NCBI GenBank assembly: GCA_019638115.1
Contig: JAHBUK010000003.1
Location: 777,158 to 841,157, forward strand
Source of the DNA: Flavobacteriales bacterium
GTDB lineage: Bacteria > Bacteroidota > Bacteroidia > Flavobacteriales_F > PHOS-HE28
DNA: 64,000 bases
Reading direction: 5' to 3'
A program made the translations under genes and the position numbers. This document shows, one piece after another, positions 44,169-52,840 of the stretch; positions within the stretch are counted from its first letter, which is position 1, and each line of letters opens with the position of its first letter. Under the pieces are notes generated by a model. That model saw only the letters and a list, made by a program, of their open reading frames with translations, was not told the origin of the DNA and did not search any database.

Positions 44169-44276
44169 TCCGACATCCACGCCGAGCGCCCTATCACCTC
44201 GCGACGCGCTAACGTGGGGTTGCTGAACTGCACCGTCATGTTTCAATCCGCGCGAAGCGCCGGAGCGCCTCGCGAC
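44169..44276 (-). CRISPR. One-spacer CRISPR array downstream of cas2
   Basis: In the direction of the cas operon: an intact 37-nt repeat (44276-44240) that opens GTCGCGAGGCGC and closes with GGATTGAAAC, the typical type I-C 3' end; a 34-nt spacer (44239-44206); and a second repeat (44205-44169) with 24 of 37 positions conserved. The second copy is well conserved beside the spacer (GTCGCGAGG) and decayed at its far end, as leader-distal terminal repeats usually are. The repeat folds as GCGAGGCGC / GCGCTTCGC with a TCCG loop. Repeat and spacer sizes and the position after cas2 agree with type I-C. I see no further units on either side. Confidence 0.75.
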
Positions 44277-44471
44277 CGCGCCACCTCAAACGCTTGTGGC
44301 GCTTGCTTAGCAGAGCATGTTGGCGCGAAAGTAATCGCGCCGTAGGAACAAGAAACAAAGAGCGTTAGGGCCGGTCGGCTGGATCCATTGCTGGTCAAGG
44401 GGTTGGTGGTTCCGCGAACCGGCCGGGTTTTCATGGTCACTTGTGGTTCGCGCAAGGTGCGTTGCCTCAAG
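44277..44471 (-). other. Probable CRISPR leader
   Basis: The 195 bp between the cas2 stop and the intact repeat is the expected leader position, where transcription starts and new spacers are inserted. No coding sequence is supported. It includes GC-rich inverted words (CGCGAACC / CCGCGAACCGG). I did not find a clear -7 box. Confidence 0.5.
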
Positions 44472-44762
44472 TTACACGATCAATGGCTTGTCGAAGTCGG
44501 TGCTCTTGAAATTTCCGAACTGTTTCACGCGCAGGTGTGCAGGTTCGGTCAGACGGTAGAAGCGAAGGCTATCCTCCAGCTCATCGATCTCTGCCAGCAG
44601 CTCACGCTCCAGCTGCTCATACTGCATCTGGTCCACCTCGATCTCAAATACACTCTTCTGCACACGTTGGCCCATGCGTTCGCAGATCTTGGCCACGCGC
44701 CGCAGACGCTTGCGCCCTGCTCGGGTCAAGGTGGAAACGTCGTAGCTGGCGATGATGAGCAT
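44472..44762 (-). CDS. cas2: CRISPR-associated Cas2
   Basis: 96 residues, the usual Cas2 size. The N-terminus [20 protein letters not shown] is the ferredoxin-like first strand with the conserved Asp8. Next come [20 protein letters not shown] and a C-terminal strand. Cas2 forms the spacer-integration complex with Cas1. Its start directly follows the cas1 stop, and it is the last gene of the operon, next to the leader and array. Confidence 0.96.
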   Translation of the reverse strand: MLIIASYDVSTLTRAGRKRLRRVAKICERMGQRVQKSVFEIEVDQMQYEQLERELLAEIDELEDSLRFYRLTEPAHLRVKQFGNFKSTDFDKPLIV

Positions 44763-45797
44763 CTACTTGTTCAGATAGGGGATGTAGCCTTCCATCTCAC
44801 CCCGGATGGTGCGGGCCAAAAACCGCGCTTGCATGAACGGGAGCAGGCCAATAGGCATCTTCGTTCCGGTAAGCGGGTGTTGGATGAGCTCTTGTTTGCG
44901 TTCCTGCCAAGCGACCACAACGGCCTTGCGTCCTTTTTCTGTGAGCGATACAGCACCACCTTCACGGGTGTCGAAGTCGTCGGCCTGCACTTGTCCGCGA
45001 TTGATCAGGGTGAGCGCCAGCCGGTCCACCACCACCGAACGGAACTCCTCTTGAAGGTCCAGGGCCAAGGCGGCACGGCCCGGCCGTACGGTATGCAGGA
45101 ACCCGAGTTGCGGGTCCAGGCCAACAGCTTCCAAGGCGCTACGGCAATCGTTCATCAGCATGGCATAGAGGAAGGAGAGCAGCGCGTTGGTGCGGTCAAG
45201 GGGCGGGCGGCGGGTGCGGCCGTTGAGCGCAAAGGCCTCGCGGTATTGCGGTTTGATGATGAGCGGCAGTACCGAGAAATAGTTCTTGGCAGCTTCGCCC
45301 TCCAGGCCCCGCACGGTGTCCACGTCGGTGGCGTGTTTCAAGTTGCTTAGCGTCTGGGCCAGGCTCAGGGCCACGGCTTCGAGGCGTTCGGCTTCCGGTG
45401 CATTGTCCGTTTCGCGTGCGCCACGCATGAGCACCGTGCGGCTGTTGCGCACCTTGCCCGCTATGATGGCGCGCGCAAGCTCCAGTACCACGGCTGGGTC
45501 GTCGGCAGCTTTGTACTGTGCCTTACGCAGCAGGATGTTGCCGCTTACACCCCCTTCCAGCCGCGCCTTGAAGCGGCCGTTCATGTCCAGAAGCACCAAG
45601 CTCTTGCCTTCGTCGGCCAGTTTGTGCATCAAAGCAGGGGAGACCACCACATTGCCGAAAGTGACAAGTCCCGCCAAGTGATGAAGTGGAACTTGCAGTT
45701 TCTTCACGCGCTCCACGTCGATGCGCACGGTGGCATTCTCCAAATGCGCGTAGGCGTTCGGGGTCATCACATAGAGGGTGTTCTCCAACTGGTGCAT
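44763..45797 (-). CDS. cas1: CRISPR-associated integrase Cas1 (type I-C)
   Basis: 344 residues, normal for type I-C Cas1. Starts MHQLENTLYVMTPNAYAHLE; the N-terminal beta domain has ENATVRIDVERVKKLQVPLH. The catalytic helical domain includes DRTNALLSFLYAMLMNDCRS (Glu is supplied nearby), LGFLHTVRPGRAALALDLQE (His and surrounding Asp/Glu) and FRSVVVDRL. It integrates prespacers with Cas2. It overlaps the cas4 stop by one base (TGATG), showing tight coupling. Confidence 0.96.
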   Translation of the reverse strand: MHQLENTLYVMTPNAYAHLENATVRIDVERVKKLQVPLHHLAGLVTFGNVVVSPALMHKLADEGKSLVLLDMNGRFKARLEGGVSGNILLRKAQYKAADDPAVVLELARAIIAGKVRNSRTVLMRGARETDNAPEAERLEAVALSLAQTLSNLKHATDVDTVRGLEGEAAKNYFSVLPLIIKPQYREAFALNGRTRRPPLDRTNALLSFLYAMLMNDCRSALEAVGLDPQLGFLHTVRPGRAALALDLQEEFRSVVVDRLALTLINRGQVQADDFDTREGGAVSLTEKGRKAVVVAWQERKQELIQHPLTGTKMPIGLLPFMQARFLARTIRGEMEGYIPYLNK

Positions 45798-46417
45798 CAG
45801 CTATCGGCTTCGTAAAGTTTGTCCCGTAGGTAGGCTTGTGTGTGCTTGTCGTCCATCACCTCCGGCTGGCAGATCGTCTTCAGGGAGCAGTTTTCGCAGC
45901 GCTCGTCGTTTACCGGGGGCGGTATTGTGCCTGCCGCAATGGCTGCACGCAAGGCCTGGGTGGTCACCTGCACCAGCGTGCGAAGCCCTTGGTCGATGTC
46001 CACCTCGCGCCGCCGTTTACTGCTGGCGTGGTAGATGGCACCGCGCGTTACCGGCTTGCCCAACATCTCTTCCAAGCACATGGCCTGCGCCGCCAACTGG
46101 ATGTCGTCGTGGGTGTGTTTGCGCTTCGGGCCGTGCTTGAACTCCACCGGGAACACGCTGCCATCCGGATGGAACTCCACCAGGTCGGCTTTGCCGATGA
46201 GGCCGATGCGGTCGCTCCACAAGGGGAGCGACCGCTCGGCCCGAACACCTCTTCTCAACTCGTACCCCGGTTCGTCCACCAGTGCATGCACGGCGTTGCC
46301 GCGCGCGGTATGCACGTTGTCCGCGAACACCTGCTCCACATGGATCAAGGCGCACTGCCGGGGGCAGTACATCCAGTGTTGCAGGGCGGAGATGGGGATG
46401 GGGTCGAGGGCATCCAT
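45797..46417 (-). CDS. cas4: CRISPR-associated exonuclease Cas4
   Basis: 206 residues. An N-terminal Cys lies in WMYCPRQCALIHVEQ, and the C-terminal cluster ERCENCSLKTICQPE supplies the remaining cysteines of an Fe-S cluster. The RecB-like nuclease core has IGKADLVEFHPDG and VFPVEFKHGPKRK (Asp, Glu, Lys), then DDIQLAAQAMCLEEML. Cas4 trims prespacers and helps choose the PAM side during adaptation in type I-C. It lies between cas7 and cas1. Confidence 0.95.
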   Translation of the reverse strand: MDALDPIPISALQHWMYCPRQCALIHVEQVFADNVHTARGNAVHALVDEPGYELRRGVRAERSLPLWSDRIGLIGKADLVEFHPDGSVFPVEFKHGPKRKHTHDDIQLAAQAMCLEEMLGKPVTRGAIYHASSKRRREVDIDQGLRTLVQVTTQALRAAIAAGTIPPPVNDERCENCSLKTICQPEVMDDKHTQAYLRDKLYEADS

Positions 46418-46427
46418 CCACGAAACA

Positions 46428-47459
46428 TTACGCCACTTCCAAAACTTCGGGCACGTAGACCTTCAGCAGCTTTACGCCTTGTGGTAGGTTGTTCTCGTTC
46501 ACCAGTACCTCGTAGTCGCTGAAGTCGCGAGCAACCTCAACGCCCTCCTTCTTGCGCACGGTGATGCGGTTGAAGAGGTCGTGGGCAGGAGCGTTGCCCA
46601 GTTCGCTTTCGTGCTGGAACACGTAGAGGCCTCGGGTGGCCATTTGGCCGCGTGCGGCGCTGCGGTCCTGCTCGAACATCATCTTCAGCGCATCCCAGAG
46701 CAGCTTCAGGTCAACTTCGCTGAACCCGGTCTGCTTGGCCAGGAAGGATGAGACGAAGCCGTGGGAACGATACACGCCGTAAGGCACGGTGTGCTTGCGG
46801 CCCATGGTGCGCTCCTTCTCGAGGTCCTTCTCGTTGGTAACGGCCATACGCGTGATGGAGTGTTCCAGAGCGACGATGGGATCAATGGAACGAGCGAACG
46901 TGAGTTGGACCGGACCACGCACCTGACCTGCCGTGCGTTTGAGTTTGCTGGCTTCCTCACCTTCACCGGACTCCTTCTCGTCGCCCGTTGACATTACCGC
47001 GCCAAAGGTTCGGATGTCGTAGAAGTTGTGGCACATCCAATCCCGTGCGAGGTCTTCATAGTGCCTTGAGGGTTTCGCAGCTTTCTCAGCACCCTTGTCC
47101 TTCTTCTTGCTGTTCTGCTTCCATTTCTGCCAGGCTTCCACACCGGCCTTTACGGCTGGGCTCAGTGCGTAGGCCTTCTCGATCTCGTTGTTGAGAATGC
47201 CCTTCTCTCGAACGAATATGTGATACCGCGCTTTCGTGTCCTTACCCTCAGCATAATTCGCCGAGTTGTCATCATCAGTCTCTGGCTTCACCAAGCTGAC
47301 GTAGTTGCGCACCTTGCGCTTGAGCGATACATCGGTCACGAGGCCGTGGCCGGTCTCGGCATCAAGGCGTGGCAAGTTGCCGGCATCGGGATCGCCGTTG
47401 GGGTTGCCGTCCTTCACATCGAAGATCAGGACGAAGTCATAGCGGTTGGTAAGGCTCAT
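46428..47459 (-). CDS. cas7c: Cascade backbone protein Cas7c (Csd2)
   Basis: 343 residues, longer than the ~280-300 typical of Csd2. The start [20 protein letters not shown] continues [20 protein letters not shown], a hallmark of Cas7. The middle has [20 protein letters not shown] and [18 protein letters not shown], then [17 protein letters not shown]. Several copies coat the crRNA. The extra length seems to be a Lys-rich insert near [19 protein letters not shown]. It sits 13 bp after cas8c. Confidence 0.95.
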   Translation of the reverse strand: MSLTNRYDFVLIFDVKDGNPNGDPDAGNLPRLDAETGHGLVTDVSLKRKVRNYVSLVKPETDDDNSANYAEGKDTKARYHIFVREKGILNNEIEKAYALSPAVKAGVEAWQKWKQNSKKKDKGAEKAAKPSRHYEDLARDWMCHNFYDIRTFGAVMSTGDEKESGEGEEASKLKRTAGQVRGPVQLTFARSIDPIVALEHSITRMAVTNEKDLEKERTMGRKHTVPYGVYRSHGFVSSFLAKQTGFSEVDLKLLWDALKMMFEQDRSAARGQMATRGLYVFQHESELGNAPAHDLFNRITVRKKEGVEVARDFSDYEVLVNENNLPQGVKLLKVYVPEVLEVA

Positions 47460-47472
47460 GGGTCTTGCGGAT

Positions 47473-49278
47473 TTAGTTGTTGGCGGGTTCGGTGGGTTTG
47501 TCGGGACTGGTAAAGAGCGCTTGGCGTTGGTGGTAGTAGCCGAGCGCGAATCGGCCCTGATCGGGAAGGGTTAAATGGGTCGGGAAGTCGTTCAGTCCGT
47601 TAGCTATTTCTTGAATGAGCTTCTCGCGGACAACGCTGAGACCCCTGCTCTCCTTACCCAGCTTGCTCAGATGGTGCTTGTTCAACCGGATCAAGGTGCT
47701 GAACACTGCGCCAGGTGTACTCGATGCGGCACCGTAGTACTTGTCGCGAATCGTAGCGTTCAATCTGCCGTCGAGCCGGTTGGCTTCTTCTTGGACCTTC
47801 TCGAAGGTTGCGAAGAGTCGGCCTAAGCGATAGGCGTGGCTGGGGTTGGTCGGGTCGAGCATGGGGGTGAATTGGGTTTCGGGTTCGGCGGTGTTCTGAT
47901 TGTAGGTGCGGATGCTGCGGTTGAGACAGGCTTTGATGACCGCTGCGCGCGCCATCGGCACATTCTGCCAAGCCTGCTTGTCTCGGTTGGCTTGCTCCGC
48001 ACGGCAGCGGAGCACGGCCATGTTGAGCAATGTTGTCGGGTAGGGCTGAGCTTTTACGACTGCATCCATAACCTCACCACTTAACCGGGGCTGGATGTCA
48101 TATCCATCGATAGCCTTTCGACTGTTCGACTTGCGGCTCACAGCCTTCAAGATGCGGCTGATAGAGAGGTACTGTGGTCCGTCTGAACTGGATTTCAATT
48201 CCAAGTCCTTGAAATGTTGGACCAGGTGTCCTGCAATCTTTTCAGCCGGTGCGCAGACATAGAATCGTACCGAGACTCTGGATTTGGCCGGTGCGCCCAA
48301 TCCAGTAACATGGAACTTACCCGTATTGCTGCCAAGATTGAATTTACCCGTGGTGGCAGCTTTGAGGAGCGCCTGTAGCGCTTGGGTTCCGCGTTCAGGA
48401 TCATCCCTCAAAATGTCTCCGAATAGACCTTCCAACTCATGCTGTTCCTCCGCCCAAAAGACTGTGGTTGCGTCGGCAATTTGCAGCTTCTGCTTGCTTG
48501 ACGACAACAGACCTTTCAGTGCGGTGGTATAGGCAAATGATGCCGCAAGACTTACGGGAGCGTTCGCCCCTTTGCGCTTTCCATAGGAGTCAAATGAACG
48601 GGCATTGAACGAGACCAAATTGACCCCTGAGGTTTGTTCCCGGAATATGCCTTTGATGACTGTTTCATTCAGCGCAATGGGAACTTGGATCGCCCCTGTT
48701 ACGAGGCAGTTGCCGAGGACTTGCCCGTCCGCAACTGGTGCCGTCATTTTGCGCTCGTACGCACCCCGGATAGCGGGTCTGTTGTGCAACGGTTCGACGT
48801 CACCATGTAGCTTGAATGCGATGATGTAATCGCGCTCATCGAACAACTCCTTCAGACCAAACTTGGAAAGCACTTCATTCCTTGTCTCTGGTCTGGTTTG
48901 CACGGACTTAGCGAACGCGAGTACCGCTGAGAGTCCTTCATCACTGACACCTTCAAGCCATTGTTCAAGGGCATTCACGAAGGCACCCACTTTAACCGCA
49001 CCCTTGCCTTCGCCGCCGAGAACGAAGCTTCCGTTGTCCCAAAGTAGGTTGGCATCTTTGCCGCTGTTGTTGTGTTTCATGGCCTGCTTGCCAATGGACG
49101 GGACCAACATTTGATGTGCGATTGGTCTCCCCTTCTCTTGGTCTTGGATGCATTCCATGTTGATGCACTTCCCTTCTTTGTCCAACACCAACAGATAGTC
49201 CACACCACGTCGCACCCACCCTTCACGGGGAAGATCCGCAGAGCGACGGTAGTAGTCGTTGAGTGCTTGCAGGATCAT
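47473..49278 (-). CDS. cas8c: Cascade large subunit Cas8c (Csd1)
   Basis: 601 residues, normal for Csd1. The start [20 protein letters not shown] is typical of the family. Landmarks include [31 protein letters not shown] (the conserved NAxSFxSYG region), TTVFWAE and [17 protein letters not shown]. Cas8c recognises the PAM and, through an internal start in many I-C systems, also makes a small Cas11-like subunit from its C-terminus; here an internal start was not determined. It overlaps cas5c by 4 bp. Confidence 0.95.
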   Translation of the reverse strand: MILQALNDYYRRSADLPREGWVRRGVDYLLVLDKEGKCINMECIQDQEKGRPIAHQMLVPSIGKQAMKHNNSGKDANLLWDNGSFVLGGEGKGAVKVGAFVNALEQWLEGVSDEGLSAVLAFAKSVQTRPETRNEVLSKFGLKELFDERDYIIAFKLHGDVEPLHNRPAIRGAYERKMTAPVADGQVLGNCLVTGAIQVPIALNETVIKGIFREQTSGVNLVSFNARSFDSYGKRKGANAPVSLAASFAYTTALKGLLSSSKQKLQIADATTVFWAEEQHELEGLFGDILRDDPERGTQALQALLKAATTGKFNLGSNTGKFHVTGLGAPAKSRVSVRFYVCAPAEKIAGHLVQHFKDLELKSSSDGPQYLSISRILKAVSRKSNSRKAIDGYDIQPRLSGEVMDAVVKAQPYPTTLLNMAVLRCRAEQANRDKQAWQNVPMARAAVIKACLNRSIRTYNQNTAEPETQFTPMLDPTNPSHAYRLGRLFATFEKVQEEANRLDGRLNATIRDKYYGAASSTPGAVFSTLIRLNKHHLSKLGKESRGLSVVREKLIQEIANGLNDFPTHLTLPDQGRFALGYYHQRQALFTSPDKPTEPANN

Positions 49279-49940
49279 GCGCGTACAGTGTTATGGTCTA
49301 ATTCCGGAACCTCCATTACCCCGCCCTTCACTTCAGCCCGGAAGAACTTCGGTTGCGGGTCGTTCGGGTTTGAGAAGTCCAGGTCGTGGAGCATGTAGCC
49401 AAGCTGTTCGTCCATGCCGATGGGTGCGGGTTCCTTGGTGGTGTCCTCGACCAGACGGAAGTGCGCGGCGAACTCGCGGCAGCCGAGGTAGGGTTGGTTC
49501 ACGCATTGGCCTTTCTGGGCGCGGCGCTCGAACATCTCCTCGTACTTGCGCGCGTTGCCTTCCTTGTCCTTGTCACGGATGAACTCCAGGTCGGCATGGA
49601 GGCGGTAGGCCACATCGCGGAGAAATAGGCCGGCGCGTTGTAAGCGATCAGCTTCGATATACAGGCCCAGATCGCCGGTGCCTTTGTTCATGGCGCTTTT
49701 CACGTTGCTCACGCTCACCACGGTGGCCACTTCATTGCGCCGCAGGTTCATCCAGCGGACAGGTTTGAGCACTTCGATCTTGCGCACATGCCAGCGTACG
49801 GCGGGCTTCCACAGAATGGCCTCGAACACGGCGCGCGCGGCCGAGGGCGTGATCACATCGTAGCTCACGCGCTCCACCTTCATTTCGGGCCGCGTGAAGC
49901 AGGCGTAGTCGCCGGAGACTTCAAGGCAGTATGGTTTCAT
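49275..49940 (-). CDS. cas5c: crRNA-processing endonuclease Cas5c (Cas5d)
   Basis: 221 residues, the expected size. It starts MKPYCLEVSGDYACFTRPEM, the ferredoxin-like RAMP strand, followed by YDVITPSAARAVFEAILWKP and WHVRKIEVL. In type I-C this protein, not Cas6, cuts the repeat RNA at the 3' base of its hairpin and caps the 5' handle. The 37-nt repeat here has such a hairpin with ~11-12 nt after it. Its start overlaps the cas3 stop (ATGA), so production of Cas3 and Cascade is coupled. Confidence 0.95.
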   Translation of the reverse strand: MKPYCLEVSGDYACFTRPEMKVERVSYDVITPSAARAVFEAILWKPAVRWHVRKIEVLKPVRWMNLRRNEVATVVSVSNVKSAMNKGTGDLGLYIEADRLQRAGLFLRDVAYRLHADLEFIRDKDKEGNARKYEEMFERRAQKGQCVNQPYLGCREFAAHFRLVEDTTKEPAPIGMDEQLGYMLHDLDFSNPNDPQPKFFRAEVKGGVMEVPELDHNTVRA

Positions 49941-52210
49941 GGTTCGTTAGAGATCACGTATTGGTCAGGGGTGAGTTGCACATGGTCCAGTTGCAGACCG
50001 AATTCGGGGTTGTAGAGGCCATCGGCCACCTGCACGAAGAGGCCGGGCATGAGTTCTTCGATGTCCCCGTGCTGCCGCATCGGTTCGGCGTAGCGGTGAT
50101 GGATGCGCACGATGTAGCGTTGGAGCTTGCGCATGAGCCAGCGCTCCGGCTTGCCTTTGCGCAGCACACGGATCCAATCTTCGACGGTATTGCCTTCCTT
50201 ATCAGGAATTAAGTAGCGCACAACCACCGCCACCTGATCGCCATCCTCGATCAGCTTGAATTTCTCGGCGGCGGTGCGGAAGTTCACGGCAAGGGTTCTA
50301 TCGAAATCGTCCGTCAGTAGGTCTTTGCAGATTCCTTTCTTGTCGAGGTCGCACTCGTAGTATAGTTTGCGGAAGTACGCCTCGAACAGCGACCGCTCCA
50401 GTGGGTCGGCGGCGTGGCCATGGAGTACGCTCTTGCAGGCATTGGCTCCTTTCAGTAGAAGTCCCTTCGGTGGGTCTTTCGGCGGCACGAACACAACCAC
50501 CTTGCCATGATCCAACTTTCCTTCACGGTTGCACCTTCCAGCGGCTTGGGCAATGGAATCGAGGCCCGCCATGGCGCGATACACGACCGGGAAATCGATG
50601 TCCACACCCGCTTCGACCAGTTGGGTGGATACCACGCGGGTAGGTGTGCCCGCCTTCGTTCGTTGTTTGATATCGTTGATCACCACGCTGCGATGGGCAC
50701 CGCACATCAGCGCGGACAGGTGCAGGGTTCCTTTGGGCAAGCGGCTATGCAGTTCGCGTGCATCCTTGCGGGTGTTCACGATGGCGAGAGCGCTTTTGTG
50801 TGTGCTGACCTGTTTGGCGACCTCATCCCATGTCTGGTGCTGGTTCATGTCGGCCGGTAACTCGACTTCGACACGTTTCAGAGTCTTGTAGAGCGAATCC
50901 GTGTCGGCAATGATCTCGCGGACGTTGTCCAATCCGTTGATGTGCTTCTTGGGGTCGAGGTAGTCGTTCACCGTTGCCAGCGCAGGTTGCGTTGCGGTAG
51001 AGAGCACGACCGTAACGCCATAGTGCTTGCTCAGCAGGTTGAGCACGTCCAGAATGGGTTGGAGGTATTCAGGCGGAAGTAGCTGCGCTTCGTCCAGCAC
51101 CACGATACTGTTGCAGATGTTGTGGAGCTTGCGGCAACGCGAGGTCTTGGCTGCGAACAACGACTCAAAGAATTGAACGCTGGTAGTGACGATGACCGGC
51201 GCATCCCAATTTTCAGTCGCCAAGCGGCTTCGACTATTCTCCTGCTTGGGGTCGGCCTCGGCGTTGCTGTGGTGCTCGATCAGCACTTCTTCACCAACCG
51301 CTGCGAACGCATTGCGGAACACGTCAGCGGTCTGCTCGATAATGCTGGTGTATGGGATGACGTAGATGATGCGATGCTTCCCATGATGCTTGGCGTGCTC
51401 CAACGCGAAGGCCATCGAGGAAAGCGTCTTTCCACCGCCGGTCGGCACGGTCAGGGAGAAAAGACCTGGTGCCTCGCTCGCTTTGGTGCGACATTGAACA
51501 AGCACATCAGTACGCGCTCGATTCACATCCGTGTCTTCCGCGCCTTTGGTCTTCTCAGCCATGAATTCATCGAAGGCGCAATGGAGGGCAGAGAGTTCTG
51601 GCCAATTCCCACGCGTGTCGAGCTTGTCAGGGTCCATATACCCCTCCGTGTCGAGGAAGTCAGCATCCACCAGGCAAGAGAAGAGCATGCGGACCCAAAG
51701 TGCAAAGCCGTTCTTGGTGCCGGGAACAGTTTGAAGGGAAGGCAAGGGAGCTTTGTTCAACAACTCGGGTGGTGCTCCTCTGAGGCTCTCGTTCAGTTCT
51801 CTCTTGCTCTCTTCAAGCCCCAGGCGACTTTCCAGGCTTGAGTTCTCAGTGTTCCAATCACTAAGTCCCGCATGGTGTCCTGCAATGAGATAGGCTATCA
51901 CTTTGCCTGCGGGACCAAGGTTCTCGTGCGCCCAAAGAGCCCCAGCAGTGGAGTGGTTCGGGTGTCCGCCAGTTCCTTCGATGTGGGCGTTCTCGGCCTC
52001 GTAGCCGCTCACCTTTGTCAAATACTGTTGCCATTCGGGTTGGTACTTTCCGAGGTCATGCAACATTGCTGATAGATGTGCCCATTGGCTAGATCCGAAG
52101 GATTCAGCATATTCACTAGCGAGAGTGGCCACACCGTTCAGGTGTTCAAGCAGGTCGTGGGGCTCGCGCCAGGAACCGAGTTCGAGTTTCGCTATATGTG
52201 CTTTGTACAT
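49937..52210 (-). CDS. cas3: CRISPR-associated helicase-nuclease Cas3
   Basis: 757 residues from ATG 52210. The N-terminal HD nuclease (1-~220) shows HLNGVATLASEYAES, MLHDLGKYQPEWQQYL, GHPNHSTAGALWA and AGHHAGLSDW. The SF2 helicase follows: Walker A TVPTGGGKTLSSMAFAL, DEAQ box IVVLDEAQLLPPE, motif III LSTATQPAL, and motif VI AQAAGRCNREG. It degrades DNA found by Cascade. No key motif is missing. It is the first gene of the operon, preceded by three TGTCAAA words. Confidence 0.96.
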   Translation of the reverse strand: MYKAHIAKLELGSWREPHDLLEHLNGVATLASEYAESFGSSQWAHLSAMLHDLGKYQPEWQQYLTKVSGYEAENAHIEGTGGHPNHSTAGALWAHENLGPAGKVIAYLIAGHHAGLSDWNTENSSLESRLGLEESKRELNESLRGAPPELLNKAPLPSLQTVPGTKNGFALWVRMLFSCLVDADFLDTEGYMDPDKLDTRGNWPELSALHCAFDEFMAEKTKGAEDTDVNRARTDVLVQCRTKASEAPGLFSLTVPTGGGKTLSSMAFALEHAKHHGKHRIIYVIPYTSIIEQTADVFRNAFAAVGEEVLIEHHSNAEADPKQENSRSRLATENWDAPVIVTTSVQFFESLFAAKTSRCRKLHNICNSIVVLDEAQLLPPEYLQPILDVLNLLSKHYGVTVVLSTATQPALATVNDYLDPKKHINGLDNVREIIADTDSLYKTLKRVEVELPADMNQHQTWDEVAKQVSTHKSALAIVNTRKDARELHSRLPKGTLHLSALMCGAHRSVVINDIKQRTKAGTPTRVVSTQLVEAGVDIDFPVVYRAMAGLDSIAQAAGRCNREGKLDHGKVVVFVPPKDPPKGLLLKGANACKSVLHGHAADPLERSLFEAYFRKLYYECDLDKKGICKDLLTDDFDRTLAVNFRTAAEKFKLIEDGDQVAVVVRYLIPDKEGNTVEDWIRVLRKGKPERWLMRKLQRYIVRIHHRYAEPMRQHGDIEELMPGLFVQVADGLYNPEFGLQLDHVQLTPDQYVISNEP

Positions 52211-52212
52211 GA

Positions 52213-52246
52213 TTTGACAAACAATTTGACACTATTGCTTTTGACA
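52213..52246. promoter_or_regulatory. Three TGTCAAA direct repeats upstream of cas3
   Basis: TTTGACA on the plus strand (TGTCAAA on the cas3 strand) occurs at 52213-52219, 52225-52231 and 52240-52246, with starts 12 and 15 bp apart. The first is 2 nt from the cas3 ATG. The cluster lies in the 85-bp divergent gap with the HIRAN gene and is a candidate operator or promoter. TTGACA is also a sigma70 -35 word, but that is not the usual Bacteroidota promoter. Confidence 0.45.
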
Positions 52247-52295
52247 AGGTCGAAGATCTTTATTGGTTTGTTCCAGATTGTTGAAAACTCCCCCC

Positions 52296-52811
52296 ATGGA
52301 CCGCCCCACCTTCCTCCGCACTTTACTCGGCAGCACCGCGCTACTAACCCTGCCGCCGTGGGAGTTGCTGCCGCCCACAGAACAGGGTCGTCTTGCCTGG
52401 ACCAAGAAATGCCGCCACCTCTTCTTGTACGACTGCCATGTGCGTGGTTTTTCGCACTACGATGGGGCGCAGGTGATAGCACGCATGCGGGACCGCGATG
52501 AGTTGGATCTGGTGCGTGAGCACGCCAACGCGCACGACCCGAATGCGGTGAGCATACACTGGCAGGGGCACAAACTTGGCTACCTGCCCATGGGCGAGAA
52601 CATTGCGCTGGCCAACCTGATAGACCACGGCATGTTGCTATACGCCTACGTGGCCTATACGGCACCCGAACTGGAGCCTTGGGAGCAGTGCTTTGTATGT
52701 GTGGAATTGCTGGTGCCCGGAAACCCCAGCTTCGATGCTTACATAGAGCACTACATGGACAGGCCGGATGCGGGGTTCAAGTTGCATCAGCACTATGGCG
52801 GAGAAACCTGA
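52296..52811 (+). CDS. HIRAN-domain protein
   Basis: 171 residues from ATG 52296. The N-terminus MDRPTFLRTLLGSTALLTLP is hydrophobic and signal- or anchor-like. A HIRAN domain follows at ~40-125: LFLYDCHVRGFSHYDGAQVI, REHANAHDPNAVSIHWQGHK, and LGYLPMGENIALANLIDHG. HIRAN is known in DNA-repair helicases such as Rad5/HLTF, where it binds DNA ends, and also occurs alone in bacteria. It is divergent from cas3 with an 85-bp gap that holds the TGTCAAA words. A link to CRISPR immunity is possible but not shown. Confidence 0.82.
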   Translation: MDRPTFLRTLLGSTALLTLPPWELLPPTEQGRLAWTKKCRHLFLYDCHVRGFSHYDGAQVIARMRDRDELDLVREHANAHDPNAVSIHWQGHKLGYLPMGENIALANLIDHGMLLYAYVAYTAPELEPWEQCFVCVELLVPGNPSFDAYIEHYMDRPDAGFKLHQHYGGET

Positions 52812-52840
52812 GTGCGCGTGTTGCCCCTGTTCGGTGCCCC

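Noticed and set aside
44108..44212. Short ORF (34 codons, starting MDLVDLKLIFDKDPAKHL) overlapping the degenerate repeat
   Set aside because: Too short to support and overlaps the repeat. It could be the remnant of a truncated gene, but there is no second piece.
44206..44370. Integron attC-like words (GCTAAC and GCGTTAGGG) around the CRISPR array
   Set aside because: The words do not fit RYYYAAC/GTTRRRY and no paired inner sites are visible. The CRISPR reading explains the region better.
52213..52246. TTGACA as a classical sigma70 -35 promoter for the HIRAN gene
   Set aside because: No matching -10 at proper spacing, and Bacteroidota promoters use other boxes. The triplicated pattern fits an operator better.
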